This document shows, in pieces, positions 1 through 8,131 of a stretch of 64,000 nucleotides of DNA. The stretch's first letter is position 1; each line of letters begins with the position of its first letter. The notes under the pieces are model-generated. The model worked only from the letters and a program-made list of their open reading frames with translations, made no database searches and was not told the origin of the DNA. The DNA is from Gemmatales bacterium. Lineage in GTDB: Bacteria; Planctomycetota; Planctomycetia; Gemmatales; Gemmataceae. Made by a program: the position numbers and the translations under genes. The stretch spans positions 1-64,000 of the forward strand of contig BPJP01000014.1 of assembly GCA_026004675.1 (NCBI GenBank), written 5' to 3'.

Positions 1-121
1 AGTGGCCAACTACCGTTTCGCCGCCATCAAAAAACTCAGCGAGCGCATCCGTGCCGCCGGCTTGAATCCCGATGTGTTCCCGGAACTCACTCCGCACCAG
101 GAGGACGAACCGGCCGGCTAA
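1..121 (+). CDS. C-terminal end of an ECF-type RNA polymerase sigma factor (partial)
   Basis: Only the last 39 residues are inside the window, read from base 2 and ending in TAA at 119-121. The tail VANYRFAAIKKLSERI looks like the end of the sigma region-4 helix of planctomycete ECF sigma factors, which would contact the -35 promoter element. A frameshifted regulator-like gene starts 18 bases later, as expected for a sigma/regulator pair. The identification rests on a short stretch plus context and is therefore moderate. The start lies outside the window. Confidence 0.5.
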   Translation, partial: VANYRFAAIKKLSERIRAAGLNPDVFPELTPHQEDEPAG

Positions 122-139
122 GCGAATCCTGGTCGTTAT

Positions 140-590
140 ATGGCAAAAATGGGTAAGAAAAAAATTGTTATGCACGAAGTTACTCGTGAGCAACTGAATT
201 GCTATCTGGATGACGCCCTGAGCGAAGAGGAGACGGCGCGTGTCGAACAGGGCGCTCCGCGCTTCGGAAGCCTTGCGCCGGCTGCTCGATGTCATCATCC
301 AGGAACGCGACCGGGGCGAACATTCGCTGGGAGCCATCTGGCGGCGTGAACGTTTGACTTGCCCGACGCGAGAGCAACTAGGGAGCTATCTGTTGCAAGC
401 CCTGGATGAAACGACCCAGGACTACATCGAATTCCATTTGACAGTCGTGTCCTGTCCCTATTGCCGGGCCAACCTGGAAGACCTGCAGAACCTGCGCAAG
501 GAACCGGCAGCCGAAATGCAAGCCCGACATCGTCGCTTTTTCCAATCCAGCGCCGGCTACCTGCACGCCAATCGCGGCACGAGGAAGTAA
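140..590 (+). CDS. Conserved planctomycete regulator next to the ECF sigma gene, split by a +1 frameshift
   Basis: Two frames join into one protein of about 149 residues. The first part (140 to about 250) begins MAKMGKKK and contains REQLNCYLDDALSEEETARV. The second part (about 250 to 590) contains LRRLLDVIIQERDRGEHSLG, then LTCPTREQLGSYLLQALD and ends with a CPYCRANL cysteine pair. The two halves connect if one G is removed from the GGG at about 250-252. ATG at 170 (MHEV) is an alternative start. Position directly after a sigma gene and the paired helical modules with a CxxC suggest an anti-sigma or zinc-finger-like regulator, but this function is inferred. I recognise the sequence type from Gemmata-like genomes but know no assigned function. 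Confidence 0.6.
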
Positions 591-656
591 GACAGTATTT
601 GTCGCTCGATCGCGGCAAATGATGGGCAGGTTCCTGACGATCCGGAACGAACCAAG

Positions 657-1032
657 ATGGCCAGGATACTAGTCGTTGAAGATAACGAGTTGAACCAGGA
701 CATGTTGTGTCGTCGGCTGCGCCGGCGAGGATTCGATGTCGAACGGGCAGCAGACGGGCAACAGGGCATTGTGCTGGCAAGAAGCTGGCGCCCCGACTTG
801 ATTCTGATGGACATGGGCTTGCCCGTCGTCGACGGCTGGGAAGCGACCAGACGCCTCAAGGATGACTCCCGGCAACCGCAGCTCGATCCCGGTTCTCGGC
901 CTGAGTGCCCATGCCATGGCAGGCGACAAGGAGAAAGCCTTGCAAGCAGGCTGCGCCGATTACGATACCAAGCCGATCGACTTTCAAAGGCTGCTTGAAA
1001 AAATCGACCGACTCCTTGGCGACAACACCTGA
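657..1032 (+). CDS. Single-domain response regulator (receiver domain), split by a +1 frameshift
   Basis: Stand-alone CheY-like receiver of about 124 residues. Visible are the acidic pair E8-D9, the phospho-acceptor D52 in LILMDMGLP, then after the shift the Ser in [15 protein letters not shown] and the conserved Lys in DTKPIDF. The N-terminal frame runs to about 869 and the remainder continues in the next frame from 871. Deleting one C from the CCC at 868-870 restores a continuous domain, which ends TGA 1030-1032. There is no output domain, so it would act through protein-protein contact, for example with a histidine kinase phosphorelay elsewhere. The receiver assignment is secure; the partner is unknown. 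Confidence 0.85.
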
Positions 1033-1093
1033 GGCATGCCGGTTGTTTTGACAGGGGATGATTCCACCAGCGTTTTACGATCGAACATCGCTT

Positions 1094-1453
1094 ATGCCGC
1101 GTTTTGCGATCCTCGAGCACGACCATCCGCATCGGCATTGGGATTTGATGCTTGAAGCGAAGGGCATGTTGCGGACGTGGCGGTTGGAGGCGCCGCCAGA
1201 AGAGCGACGACCTTTTGTCGCCGAGCCGATCGCCGACCATCGCCTGGTGTATCTCGAGTATGAGGGTCCCGTATCCGGCAATCGCGGCACGGTCTCTCGG
1301 TGGGATGGCGGCGCGATGGAGTGGCTGGTCGACGAACCAACCCGATTGGTCGTCCGCGTAAGCGGGGCGCGGATCGGCGGTATCGTCGAGCTGCAACGAC
1401 GCCCGGACGATCGCTGGGAGGGCGTGTGGCGACCTTCTGTTTGCGATGAATAG
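1094..1453 (+). CDS. Stand-alone LigD-type 3'-phosphoesterase domain protein
   Basis: Protein of 119 residues matching the N-terminal phosphoesterase domain of LigD (DNA polymerase ligase, PF13298). The motif EHDHPHRHWDLMLE gives the metal-binding His and Asp residues, ADHRLVYLEYEG the later conserved His, and GNRGTVSRWDGG the end-processing loop. In LigD this domain removes 3' phosphates or ribonucleotides at DNA ends during non-homologous end joining. Here neither ligase nor polymerase domain is attached. An upstream in-frame ATG at 1058 exists, but homology begins at MPRFAILEHD, so 1094 was chosen. It sits 30 bases before rlmI, possibly cotranscribed. No ku gene is visible in the window. 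Confidence 0.82.
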   Translation: MPRFAILEHDHPHRHWDLMLEAKGMLRTWRLEAPPEERRPFVAEPIADHRLVYLEYEGPVSGNRGTVSRWDGGAMEWLVDEPTRLVVRVSGARIGGIVELQRRPDDRWEGVWRPSVCDE

Positions 1454-1483
1454 TACACGCGCCATGGGGAGCGTCAGTCGTCG

Positions 1484-2644
1484 ATGAAGCTGCCTACGAT
1501 TCGCTTGAAGACGGTTCGGCGTACGTCGCATCCGTGGATTTTCCAAAAGATGGTGGAAAAGCCAGGGCGTCTTCCTCCTGGCAGCGTGGTCGATATTGTC
1601 GATCGGGAAGGGACGTGGGTAGGCCGTGGCTTTTACAACGGGCATTCGCGTATTGCCTTGCGCGTCCTGACCAGCGACGCGGCAGAAGACATCGACGCTC
1701 AGTTTTTCGCTCGGCGATTGCAACAAGCCGTGTCGCTGCGGCGCGACTGTTTGCAACTCGATTCGGTCAGCAACGCCTATCGGCTGGTCCATTCGGAAGG
1801 GGACGGCTTGAGCGGGCTGGTGGTGGACCGGTTCGGCTCGTTGCTGGTGCTGGAGTTTTTCTCGGCAGGGATGTATCGATTTCGCGAAGCCATCCAGGAG
1901 GCGTTATTGCATCATTATCCGGGCAGCCGATTCTACTGGTTTGCCGAAGAGCACGTGCAAAAGCAAGAATCCTTCGATTGTCGCGAGCCGGACTTGCCCC
2001 CGCCTGAGAACATAGTGGAGAACGGCGTTCGCTTCCGAGTGGCTGCCGGCGGCAAACACAAGACAGGTTTTTTTCTCGATCAACGCGACAACCGTCGGCG
2101 GCTGGCGGATTTCTGTTCTGGCCGGCGCGTACTGGATTTGTGCTGCAACAGCGGCGGCTTCGCTGTTTACGCAAAAACGCTAGGAAAAGCCGAGGAGGTG
2201 GTCGGCCTCGATGTCGACGAACAAGCCATCGACATGGCCAGGCAGAACGCCAACTTGAATCAGGTTCGTATTCGCTTCGTGCAAGCGGATTTGTTTTCGT
2301 GGTTGCGCTCGGCCATAGCCGGCGGCCAGCACTTCGATGTTGTCGTCCTCGATCCGTCTAAACAGACCCGCGACCGGGACGCCGTCAACTATGCCTTAAA
2401 ACGCTATCTCGACATGAATCGGTTGGCGATGCAGATAACCCGTCCTGGCGGCGTGCTGTTGAGCTGTTCCTGCACGGGGCTGGTCGGCGAGACGGATTTT
2501 TTGGAAATGCTGCGGCGGTCCGCCTGGCAGGTGGGAAGGACGTTGCAAGTGCTGCAAATCAGCGGCGCCGCTCCCGATCATCCTTTTATGATCCACGTTC
2601 CCGAAGGACGTTATCTGAAGGCGGTTTTTGCGCTCGTCTGGTAG
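1484..2644 (+). CDS. rlmI: Class I SAM-dependent rRNA large-subunit methyltransferase, RlmI family
   Basis: A 386-residue protein with an N-terminal PUA-like domain (about residues 1-80; HPWIFQKMVE then RLPPGSVVDIVD) and a C-terminal Rossmann methyltransferase. SAM-binding motif I is RVLDLCCNSGGFAVYA, the acidic post-I motif is VVGLDVDEQAID, motif IV is VVLDPSKQTR, and the catalytic cysteine region is LLSCSCTGL. The family methylates C5 of a cytosine in 23S rRNA (E. coli C1962). Length and domain order are typical. Which cytosine is modified here cannot be told from sequence alone. ATG 1484 begins the PUA domain directly. Confidence 0.9.
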   Translation: MKLPTIRLKTVRRTSHPWIFQKMVEKPGRLPPGSVVDIVDREGTWVGRGFYNGHSRIALRVLTSDAAEDIDAQFFARRLQQAVSLRRDCLQLDSVSNAYRLVHSEGDGLSGLVVDRFGSLLVLEFFSAGMYRFREAIQEALLHHYPGSRFYWFAEEHVQKQESFDCREPDLPPPENIVENGVRFRVAAGGKHKTGFFLDQRDNRRRLADFCSGRRVLDLCCNSGGFAVYAKTLGKAEEVVGLDVDEQAIDMARQNANLNQVRIRFVQADLFSWLRSAIAGGQHFDVVVLDPSKQTRDRDAVNYALKRYLDMNRLAMQITRPGGVLLSCSCTGLVGETDFLEMLRRSAWQVGRTLQVLQISGAAPDHPFMIHVPEGRYLKAVFALVW

Positions 2645-2681
2645 GGTGAAAAGGCGAGCGCAAGGGGGTTCGAGCGATTGT

Positions 2682-3470
2682 CTAGTCGAATTTCGGCAGC
2701 CGACCTGAATTGACTTCTTGTTCCCATTCTTCAAGCAAAGGCCAACTGACAGCGCACGTGCCGAAGTCGGCCATGTACTGATATTGTTCGAGGCGGTCGA
2801 TCGCTTTTTGGACGATGCGGTTGTCTCGGCGGAAGATCGGGCCGTGACTGGGGAGGAAGAATTCGGCATCGTCCTGGATCAAGCGTTTGAGGGATTTGAT
2901 GAAATCGGGGATGTTGGAGCCGTGGTGGGCGTCGATGACGCCGACGCAACTATCGCGGTAGATGTTATCGCCGCTGAAAAGCAGGTTGCCCATCTTGAAG
3001 CTCAAATGGCCCGGGGTGTGTCCCGGGGTATGCCACACTTCGAGTTTGTGTTTGCCGACCTCGATCGTGTCTCCTTCGTTGATGGTGATGTCGATTTTGC
3101 ACGGTGGCATAGGGATGACAATGCCCTGGGCTTCGATCGAGGCGTAGGTCTGGATTTCGTCGCCGCTTTCCAATGGTCGAACACTAAGGGGATGGGCTGC
3201 CACTTTGGTTTGCAGCAAGTCCTTGGCACGGGCGATTCCCTGGACATGATCGGCGTCGGCATGCGTGGCGATGATCATCTTGCACTTGGACAAATTGAAG
3301 TCCATTTGTCGGATCAATTCGATGATCTCGTCGACCGTGTCGAGAAAGCCGATATCGATGAGGAGAAATTCGCTGCCGCCGTCAATGAGATAGACGTTGA
3401 CTCCCAGACGGTGCCCCGCCTGGTAATTCATCTCGATGACATCGGGAAAGATGTATTTCCGTTGGAGCAT
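2682..3470 (-). CDS. MBL-fold metallo-hydrolase
   Basis: A 262-residue metallo-beta-lactamase-fold hydrolase. The metal motif is THADADHVQG (H70, D72, D74, H75 by my count, the second His of the classic HxHxDH replaced by Asp). It is followed by HTPGHTPGHLS, LFSGDNIYRD and FLPSHGPIF, which supply the remaining metal ligands. Family members hydrolyse thioesters, lactones, phosphoesters or persulfides, and the substrate here is unknown. Six residues upstream of MLQRKYIF are also open, but start 3470 begins the conserved core. The 5' side faces the 3.6-3.9 kb repeat cluster, so its promoter must lie in or near those repeats. Confidence 0.88.
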   Translation of the reverse strand: MLQRKYIFPDVIEMNYQAGHRLGVNVYLIDGGSEFLLIDIGFLDTVDEIIELIRQMDFNLSKCKMIIATHADADHVQGIARAKDLLQTKVAAHPLSVRPLESGDEIQTYASIEAQGIVIPMPPCKIDITINEGDTIEVGKHKLEVWHTPGHTPGHLSFKMGNLLFSGDNIYRDSCVGVIDAHHGSNIPDFIKSLKRLIQDDAEFFLPSHGPIFRRDNRIVQKAIDRLEQYQYMADFGTCAVSWPLLEEWEQEVNSGRLPKFD

Positions 3471-3962
3471 GCGCGCATCCCTCGCCATGAAAGCCCAAAC
3501 ACATGGTAGGCATCTGTGGGGTACTTTTCAACGGTCGCCGGTCAGAGCGACTGTCCCCGCGGGCAGTTGGGGTTTTCTGGTGCGCGCTGGTCCGCCGCTG
3601 GCATGCTTGCGGACAGGTTTGTCTATTCTTTTTGAATTGCCAACTCCGCCGACAACAAACGGTGTTTTCGGCACAGTTGCCGCAACCAAGCGAATGGGAG
3701 CACCGTCAACTGACGGTGGTTCGACGCGAAAACGGACCAGAAGGCTGGCTTTCAGGGGGAAGAGGGAGCTTATCACCGTCAACAAACGGTGATTTCGTAG
3801 CGCCCGAGTTGCATCGTTTTCGACTGAGACCGTCAACTAACGGTTGCGAGTTGCCCGAGCTGCCGACTGCCAACGATTGGTTGGTGACGCCGCCGTCAAC
3901 AAACGGTCGTTCCGATGGAGAGGACGGGACGAACCAGCTTGGCGAACGATGGGGTTGGCGGT
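3471..3962. other. Intergenic region holding the palindromic repeat cluster
   Basis: No convincing gene lies between the MBL hydrolase start and the end of the next minus-strand gene. Open frames here have no protein-like features and run through the repeats. Five copies of a short palindrome occupy 3649-3907. The promoter of the MBL gene should be here, but I see no clear -10/-35 pair. Confidence 0.6.
3649..3907. repeat. Cluster of five short palindromic repeats, core ACCGTCAACNAACGGT
   Basis: Copies are at about 3649-3662 (degenerate, CCGACAACAAACGG), 3701-3718 (CACCGTCAACTGACGGTG, a perfect palindrome with 8-bp arms), 3773-3792 (arms TCACCGT/ACGGTGA), 3829-3844 and 3893-3907. Spacing is 53-73 bases and the sequences between copies are not obviously related, so this is neither a CRISPR array nor a simple tandem repeat. 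All copies read CCGTCAAC on the plus strand. The same core recurs at 49.6-49.8 kb in a regular 54-bp array. Such hairpin-forming units could be REP/MITE-like elements, protein-binding sites or transcript-end structures. Confidence 0.85.
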
Positions 3963-4328
3963 CTAGGTCGATGGGGTTGGGCGACGCATTGCGTCAACGT
4001 TAGAGGGTCGTGGCAGGTCCATTTGCAGAACTGCCAGACCGAGGGCTTTGCCCTGCGAATCGATGTTCGGCGACAGACTAGCGCCGCCGTCGAGGAAGTC
4101 ATACAAGACGAAGTTCAAGGCCCTTACGTTGTCTGCGACATACCGTACAACGCGGCCAGGTAAGGCTTTGGGGCGAAGGAATTCGGCGATTCGCTCGGCG
4201 GTGAGATTATCCCGCAACCACGCGTAACCGGCATCCGTGTAAGCCAGGACGGCAATGTTTGCGTGGTTGCCTTTATCTCCGCTGCGGGCATGGGCAATGT
4301 CGGCCAGCTTGATCGTTGAATCGTTCAT
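3963..4328 (-). CDS. AtuA-related small protein (AtuA C-terminal/ferredoxin-fold-like domain)
   Basis: A 121-residue protein beginning IKLADIAHARSGDKGNHANI, a sequence typical of the small domain found at the C-terminus of, or as a separate gene beside, AtuA-type (DUF1446) proteins. It starts 29 bases after the large partner ends, with GAAGAAGAG as ribosome binding site, so the two are almost surely one transcript. In Pseudomonas, AtuA belongs to acyclic-terpene (citronellol/geraniol) catabolism; the biochemical role of the family is poorly defined. Its last about 20 residues (DLPRPSNVDAMRRPTPST) may be a poorly conserved tail. Confidence 0.8.
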   Translation of the reverse strand: MNDSTIKLADIAHARSGDKGNHANIAVLAYTDAGYAWLRDNLTAERIAEFLRPKALPGRVVRYVADNVRALNFVLYDFLDGGASLSPNIDSQGKALGLAVLQMDLPRPSNVDAMRRPTPST

Positions 4329-4357
4329 CTCTTCTTCGATTCGGATAGCTACTCTTG

Positions 4358-5731
4358 TCAGCTTTCGAGCAGTTGGACGATCGGCACCACTGCCGATTTG
4401 ACCACGGTGCTGGGCCAGTAGGCCAATACCTCGCGCACCGGAGCTCGTCCGCCGGTGTAACCGGTGACGCCGGGTGGACCGGATGTCACAAGGGGAGCGA
4501 CTTCCTTGGTAAAGCGTTCAACGGCATAACGATCGGTATCAAAAACAGTCATACGCAACACGACTTCCATTTGGCCTGTCGGCAAGGGAAATACCCCCGG
4601 CACGACGGCGTTGGCACCGAGCAGTTCGTGGTGAAAACGATTGAGCTGGACGCCGGCACGGCGAAGCCGATCGGCAATGATTCCGGCACAAGCCTCCGCC
4701 TTCAATGCCGCATCCTCGCCGAATATCGTCAGCATGGCGCTGGCAGAAAAGCCGGCACGATAAGCGGCCGAGACCTTGTAGCGCTCGGGCGGCGGCTTGC
4801 CTTGTCCGCCTCGTATCTCGACTACGTCTTTGGCTACCTCGGCGACTTGGAGAGTCGTGAAATCGGCTATCACATCCGGCGTGACATAGGCAGCGGGATC
4901 GCCGACTTCATACAAGAGTTGTTCGACAACCGTTTCGAAGTTGACAGCGCCGCCGCTTCCTTCGGGCTTGGTGATGCGGACGACGCCCGATTCTTCGATC
5001 TCTGCGATGGGATAGCCCACATTGGCCAAATCGGGAGCTTGGCGCCAGTTGCACCATAAACCACCTGTGACCTGGGCACCGCATTCAATGAGGTGGCCGG
5101 CGACAACTCCAGCATTGAGTCGCTGCCAGTCGTCCCATTGCCAGCCGAGTTCGAACACTGCCGGTGCCAGCGTCAAGGCGGCATCGACAACGCGACCGGT
5201 GACGACGAGGTCGGCACCCAGCCGTAATGCCTCGACGATGGGAGCAGCACCGAGGTAAGCGTTGGCGCTGACCAGTTCGCCGATGGTGCCCTCCTGGCGG
5301 GCCAAGTGCAGAGGTTGGCCCGTGTCGAAATGGGCGAGCGACTCGCCTGCCGCCAGCAATTCGTCCAGGCGAGGCATCAGATCGTCGCCGGCGACGATAG
5401 CAATTTTTCGGTCTGTCAGCCCGGCTGCGTCGAGTACGGCGCGTGCCTGTCGGGCACAGCTTAAGGGATTCATGCCGCCGGCATTGGTGATGATTCGCAA
5501 GCCGGGTTGTTGCCGCCAGAGAGGTGCCAGCCGGCCAAGGACGTCGATGAAATCCCGGGCGTAGCCTGCATCCTCATGCTTCTGCTTTTGCAGAGCCAGG
5601 ATGGACATCGTCAATTCGGCCAGGTACTCGAGGGTCAGATAATCGAGTTGACCGCGCTCCGCGAGAAGAACGGGAGCATCCAGGTTATCGCCCCAGAAAC
5701 CACAGCCGTTGCCGACCCGTATGCTTTTCAT
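4358..5731 (-). CDS. AtuA family protein (DUF1446, acyclic terpene utilisation-like)
   Basis: A 457-residue protein with the DUF1446 pattern: KSIRVGNGCGFWGDNLDAP at the N-terminus, DYLTLEYLAELTMSIL, then ITNAGGMNPLSC and LVVTGRVVDAALTLAP in the middle. The C-terminus ends in GGRAPVREVLAYWPSTVVK. The family occurs with acyl-CoA metabolism genes, and AtuA itself is needed for terpene catabolism, but the reaction is not established. The ATG at 5731 begins the conserved sequence; an in-frame start 8 codons upstream is possible. It pairs with the small protein at 3963-4328, an arrangement that is fused in some organisms. Confidence 0.85.
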   Translation of the reverse strand: MKSIRVGNGCGFWGDNLDAPVLLAERGQLDYLTLEYLAELTMSILALQKQKHEDAGYARDFIDVLGRLAPLWRQQPGLRIITNAGGMNPLSCARQARAVLDAAGLTDRKIAIVAGDDLMPRLDELLAAGESLAHFDTGQPLHLARQEGTIGELVSANAYLGAAPIVEALRLGADLVVTGRVVDAALTLAPAVFELGWQWDDWQRLNAGVVAGHLIECGAQVTGGLWCNWRQAPDLANVGYPIAEIEESGVVRITKPEGSGGAVNFETVVEQLLYEVGDPAAYVTPDVIADFTTLQVAEVAKDVVEIRGGQGKPPPERYKVSAAYRAGFSASAMLTIFGEDAALKAEACAGIIADRLRRAGVQLNRFHHELLGANAVVPGVFPLPTGQMEVVLRMTVFDTDRYAVERFTKEVAPLVTSGPPGVTGYTGGRAPVREVLAYWPSTVVKSAVVPIVQLLES

Positions 5732-5888
5732 GTTCGCAGCTCCATCGCGGTCCATGTTGTCTTTGAAAGGGCTGCGGCGTGCCGCTGCCCTGATCGAGCC
5801 AGAACATGGTAACGGACGAGGGGGAGCAGCGTCGTGTTTGGCTCTGGCCGGATTTTCCGAGCGGCCAGGAAGAAACGCTCCTATGAAT

Positions 5889-5917
5889 CCCTTCCCCCGC
5901 GGGAGAGGGGGGAAGGG
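5889..5917. repeat. GC-rich inverted repeat between the sod and atuA-like genes
   Basis: Arms CCCTTCCCCC (5889-5898) and GGGGGAAGGG (5908-5917) form a perfect 10-bp stem around a 9-base loop, 14 bases past the stop of sod on the minus strand. No U-tract follows, so it is not a textbook intrinsic terminator, though it may stabilise the sod mRNA 3' end. Similar CCCTTCCCCC-type palindromes are common intergenic elements in GC-rich bacteria. Confidence 0.55.
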
Positions 5918-5931
5918 TCGGCACCGGTCAT

Positions 5932-6543
5932 TTATTTCTTAGCGGCACTGTAGCGATTGGCGACTTCGCTCCAGTTGACGACGTTCCACCAGGCATCGAC
6001 ATAATCACCGCGTTTGTTCTGGTATTTGAGATAGTAGGCATGTTCCCAGACATCGATGCCAAGGATGGGGATTTGCCCGTCGGTGTAGGGGGAATCCTGG
6101 TTGGGGGTGCTGCAAATGGCGAGTTTGCCGTCGGCAACGACAAGCCAGGCCCAGCCGCTGCCAAAGCGCCCCATGGCCGCCTCTTTGAACTTTTGCCGAA
6201 ACGTAGCCACGTCCCCGAAAGTGGCTTTGATGTCATCGGCCAGAGGGCCAGACGGATCGCCCCCTGCTTTGGGAGCCATGATCTGCCAGAACATGCTGTG
6301 GTTGCAATGGCCGCCGCCGTTGTTGCGCACTGCGGTCCGAATGGCTTCCGGTACCTTGTTCAGTTCGCGCATCAGGTCTTCGATGGCTTTATTTTGCAGA
6401 TCAGCATGTCCTTCGATGGCTTTGTTCAGATTATCCACATAGGCCTTATGATGACGATCGTGATGAATCTCCATCGTCAAGGCGTCGATATGCGGCTCCA
6501 GCGCATCGTTGGGATAGGGAAGGGGCGGAAGAGTAAATGCCAT
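5932..6543 (-). CDS. sodA: Superoxide dismutase, Mn-type
   Basis: A 203-residue Fe/Mn superoxide dismutase converting superoxide to O2 and H2O2. Metal ligands are visible: His in [16 protein letters not shown], His in [11 protein letters not shown], Asp and His in [17 protein letters not shown]. Gly in GGGHCNH together with Gln in TPNQDSP favours manganese over iron, although cambialistic use is possible. The start at 6543 is fixed by GGAGGAAACGATG; longer in-frame extensions upstream have no homology. No signal peptide is seen, so cytoplasmic. It is divergent from the gene at 6737. A weak minus-strand -10 (TATACT, 6591-6596) is visible. Confidence 0.95.
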   Translation of the reverse strand: MAFTLPPLPYPNDALEPHIDALTMEIHHDRHHKAYVDNLNKAIEGHADLQNKAIEDLMRELNKVPEAIRTAVRNNGGGHCNHSMFWQIMAPKAGGDPSGPLADDIKATFGDVATFRQKFKEAAMGRFGSGWAWLVVADGKLAICSTPNQDSPYTDGQIPILGIDVWEHAYYLKYQNKRGDYVDAWWNVVNWSEVANRYSAAKK

Positions 6544-6670
6544 CGTTTCCTCCTTCAACAAAAGATGTCTCATCGAATGGGTTGGGTAGTAGTATATCCT
6601 CCCAGGGGACGAAGGGCGAGTGGCGAACCAACCTCGCACGCTGCCCGACGTACTTTCCATGTTAGTCCGA

Positions 6671-6699
6671 TTCGCGTAGCCCGTCTTCAATAGTATAAT
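6671..6699 (+). promoter_or_regulatory. Candidate sigma-70 promoter for the 6737 gene
   Basis: A perfect TATAAT (6694-6699) sits 38 bases before the ATG at 6737. A poor -35 (TTCGCG, 6671-6676) lies at 17-bp spacing. The -10 is convincing by sequence; the -35 is not. Confidence 0.4.
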
Positions 6700-6736
6700 G
6701 TGAAGAGGATCAAGGCAGAAAACTTGGAGTTGCGTC

Positions 6737-8044
6737 ATGTGTCGAATTGCCTCCGCCCTCATTCTTGTCGTCGCTTTGCCTCTTCCCGGCGTGTTCGGCC
6801 AGTCGACTGGCGAATCCGTCGATATCGACAAGTTGATCGAACAGCTCTCCGATCAAGATTTCCACAAGCGACAGGCGGCGGCCAAGGCGCTGCAAAACGC
6901 TGGCATCCGTGCCCTCGACAAGCTGAAAAAAGCCGAAAACCATCCGGATCCCGAAGTCCGGCGTTGGATTCGCCAGAACCTGCCCGAATTGGAAAAACGC
7001 GCCATTCTTCAGCCCACACGGGTAACGCTCCAATGCAAGAACAAGCCATTTGCAGAGGTCATCAAGAGCATCGAAAAGCAGACTGGGTTCTCCATTGGAG
7101 CTTATCCCGATGAAGAAGCTCGGCGACTCGTTTATGATTTCGACCTGAAGGATGTTCCTTTTTGGCAAGCAATCGATGCGGTCTGCTCCAAGACCGGGCT
7201 TATGCTGCAAAACGGTTATGGTTATGGCGATGGTCGCATCCGCTTATCGGCTCGAAGGGGGGTCGCACCCTTTGTTCACTATCACGGTCCGTTTCGCATA
7301 TCCGCCGAAACCTTCCGTTTGTCCAAGACATTGCGGCTGAACCTACTGCCGGTCGATCCCAAAGGGTTGCAATCCAACTTATCGCAACAACTCAGCTTGG
7401 ACATCATCGTCAGTTCGGAGCCGCGTTTGCCGCTGCTCGGAAGTTTTTCCGTCCGTCTGGAAAAAGCGGTGGACGAGCGGGACAATTCGCTTTTGCCTCC
7501 CCGTCAGCAGAGCACACCGCTCCACGACGAATTGATCGCCTATAACATGGGGGGCAGCGACAACTACTCGCTTCCTTGCAATGTCCAACTGGTACCCCCA
7601 CCGGACAATGCCACCAAACTCAAATACATCAAAGGGATCGTCCCGGTTACCCTCCTGACGAAAAACACCCCGATCGTGCTGGCCGAGCCACTTCCCAAAG
7701 CCGACGGGAAACGGGCCACGGTTGGGGACTTTTCCTTCGACATCAAGAACATTTCCAAAGGCGCAAACGGCCTGATTCAGGTCGACTTGGCCATTCAAAG
7801 AAACAGTAATTCGAACCGTGATTTGCTTTTCCATCTCTATCGGCGAATCGAGTTGCACGATAAAGACGGCAAGAAATACGGCATTCGCGGCAGTTCCATA
7901 ACCCATAATGGCAATCTTCTGCGCTGTCGACTCGACTTCGGCCCTCGAGGCAACGCGGGCAAACCTCGGCGACTGGTCTTCCAGGATTGGACGACCATGC
8001 CCTACGAGATTCCCTTCGTTTTTCGCGATTTGCCTTTGCCCTGA
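6737..8044 (+). CDS. Secreted protein with HEAT-like repeat and secretin/STN-like domain
   Basis: A 435-residue protein with a signal peptide (about residues 1-22, ending GVFGQ). A short helical HEAT-like stretch follows (about 28-85: [20 protein letters not shown], then [20 protein letters not shown]). Next, [20 protein letters not shown] and [20 protein letters not shown] match the pattern of STN/secretin N-terminal modules seen in many planctomycete secreted proteins. The remainder is beta-rich and unassigned. No catalytic motif is seen. It is probably a periplasmic or surface protein of unknown role, transcribed alone from a TATAAT promoter. Confidence 0.7.
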   Translation: MCRIASALILVVALPLPGVFGQSTGESVDIDKLIEQLSDQDFHKRQAAAKALQNAGIRALDKLKKAENHPDPEVRRWIRQNLPELEKRAILQPTRVTLQCKNKPFAEVIKSIEKQTGFSIGAYPDEEARRLVYDFDLKDVPFWQAIDAVCSKTGLMLQNGYGYGDGRIRLSARRGVAPFVHYHGPFRISAETFRLSKTLRLNLLPVDPKGLQSNLSQQLSLDIIVSSEPRLPLLGSFSVRLEKAVDERDNSLLPPRQQSTPLHDELIAYNMGGSDNYSLPCNVQLVPPPDNATKLKYIKGIVPVTLLTKNTPIVLAEPLPKADGKRATVGDFSFDIKNISKGANGLIQVDLAIQRNSNSNRDLLFHLYRRIELHDKDGKKYGIRGSSITHNGNLLRCRLDFGPRGNAGKPRRLVFQDWTTMPYEIPFVFRDLPLP

Positions 8045-8131
8045 TTCCTGCCCAAACCTATCGGCCTTCAGTCGATCGAACACACCCTCGCACAGGGTGG
8101 GCTCGCATCGGAGATCAGGTGCGGCCTTCAA

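Noticed and set aside
240-260. Programmed +1 frameshift in the regulator gene near the ECF sigma
   Set aside because: No slippery codon pair or stimulatory stop typical of +1 recoding was seen, and the same +1 G/C-run pattern occurs in unrelated genes.
557-1792. 411-residue minus-strand ORF
   Set aside because: It lies antisense to the response regulator, LigD-like and rlmI genes, with Arg/Pro-rich composition typical of shadow frames.
3649-3907. Considered a CRISPR array
   Set aside because: Repeats are about 16 bases and palindromic, spacing varies 53-73, spacers differ in length, and no cas genes are present.
3503-4003. Plus-strand ORFs crossing the 3.6-3.9 kb palindromes
   Set aside because: Composition is set by the repeats (PSTNG again) and overlaps the end of the AtuA-like small gene antisense.
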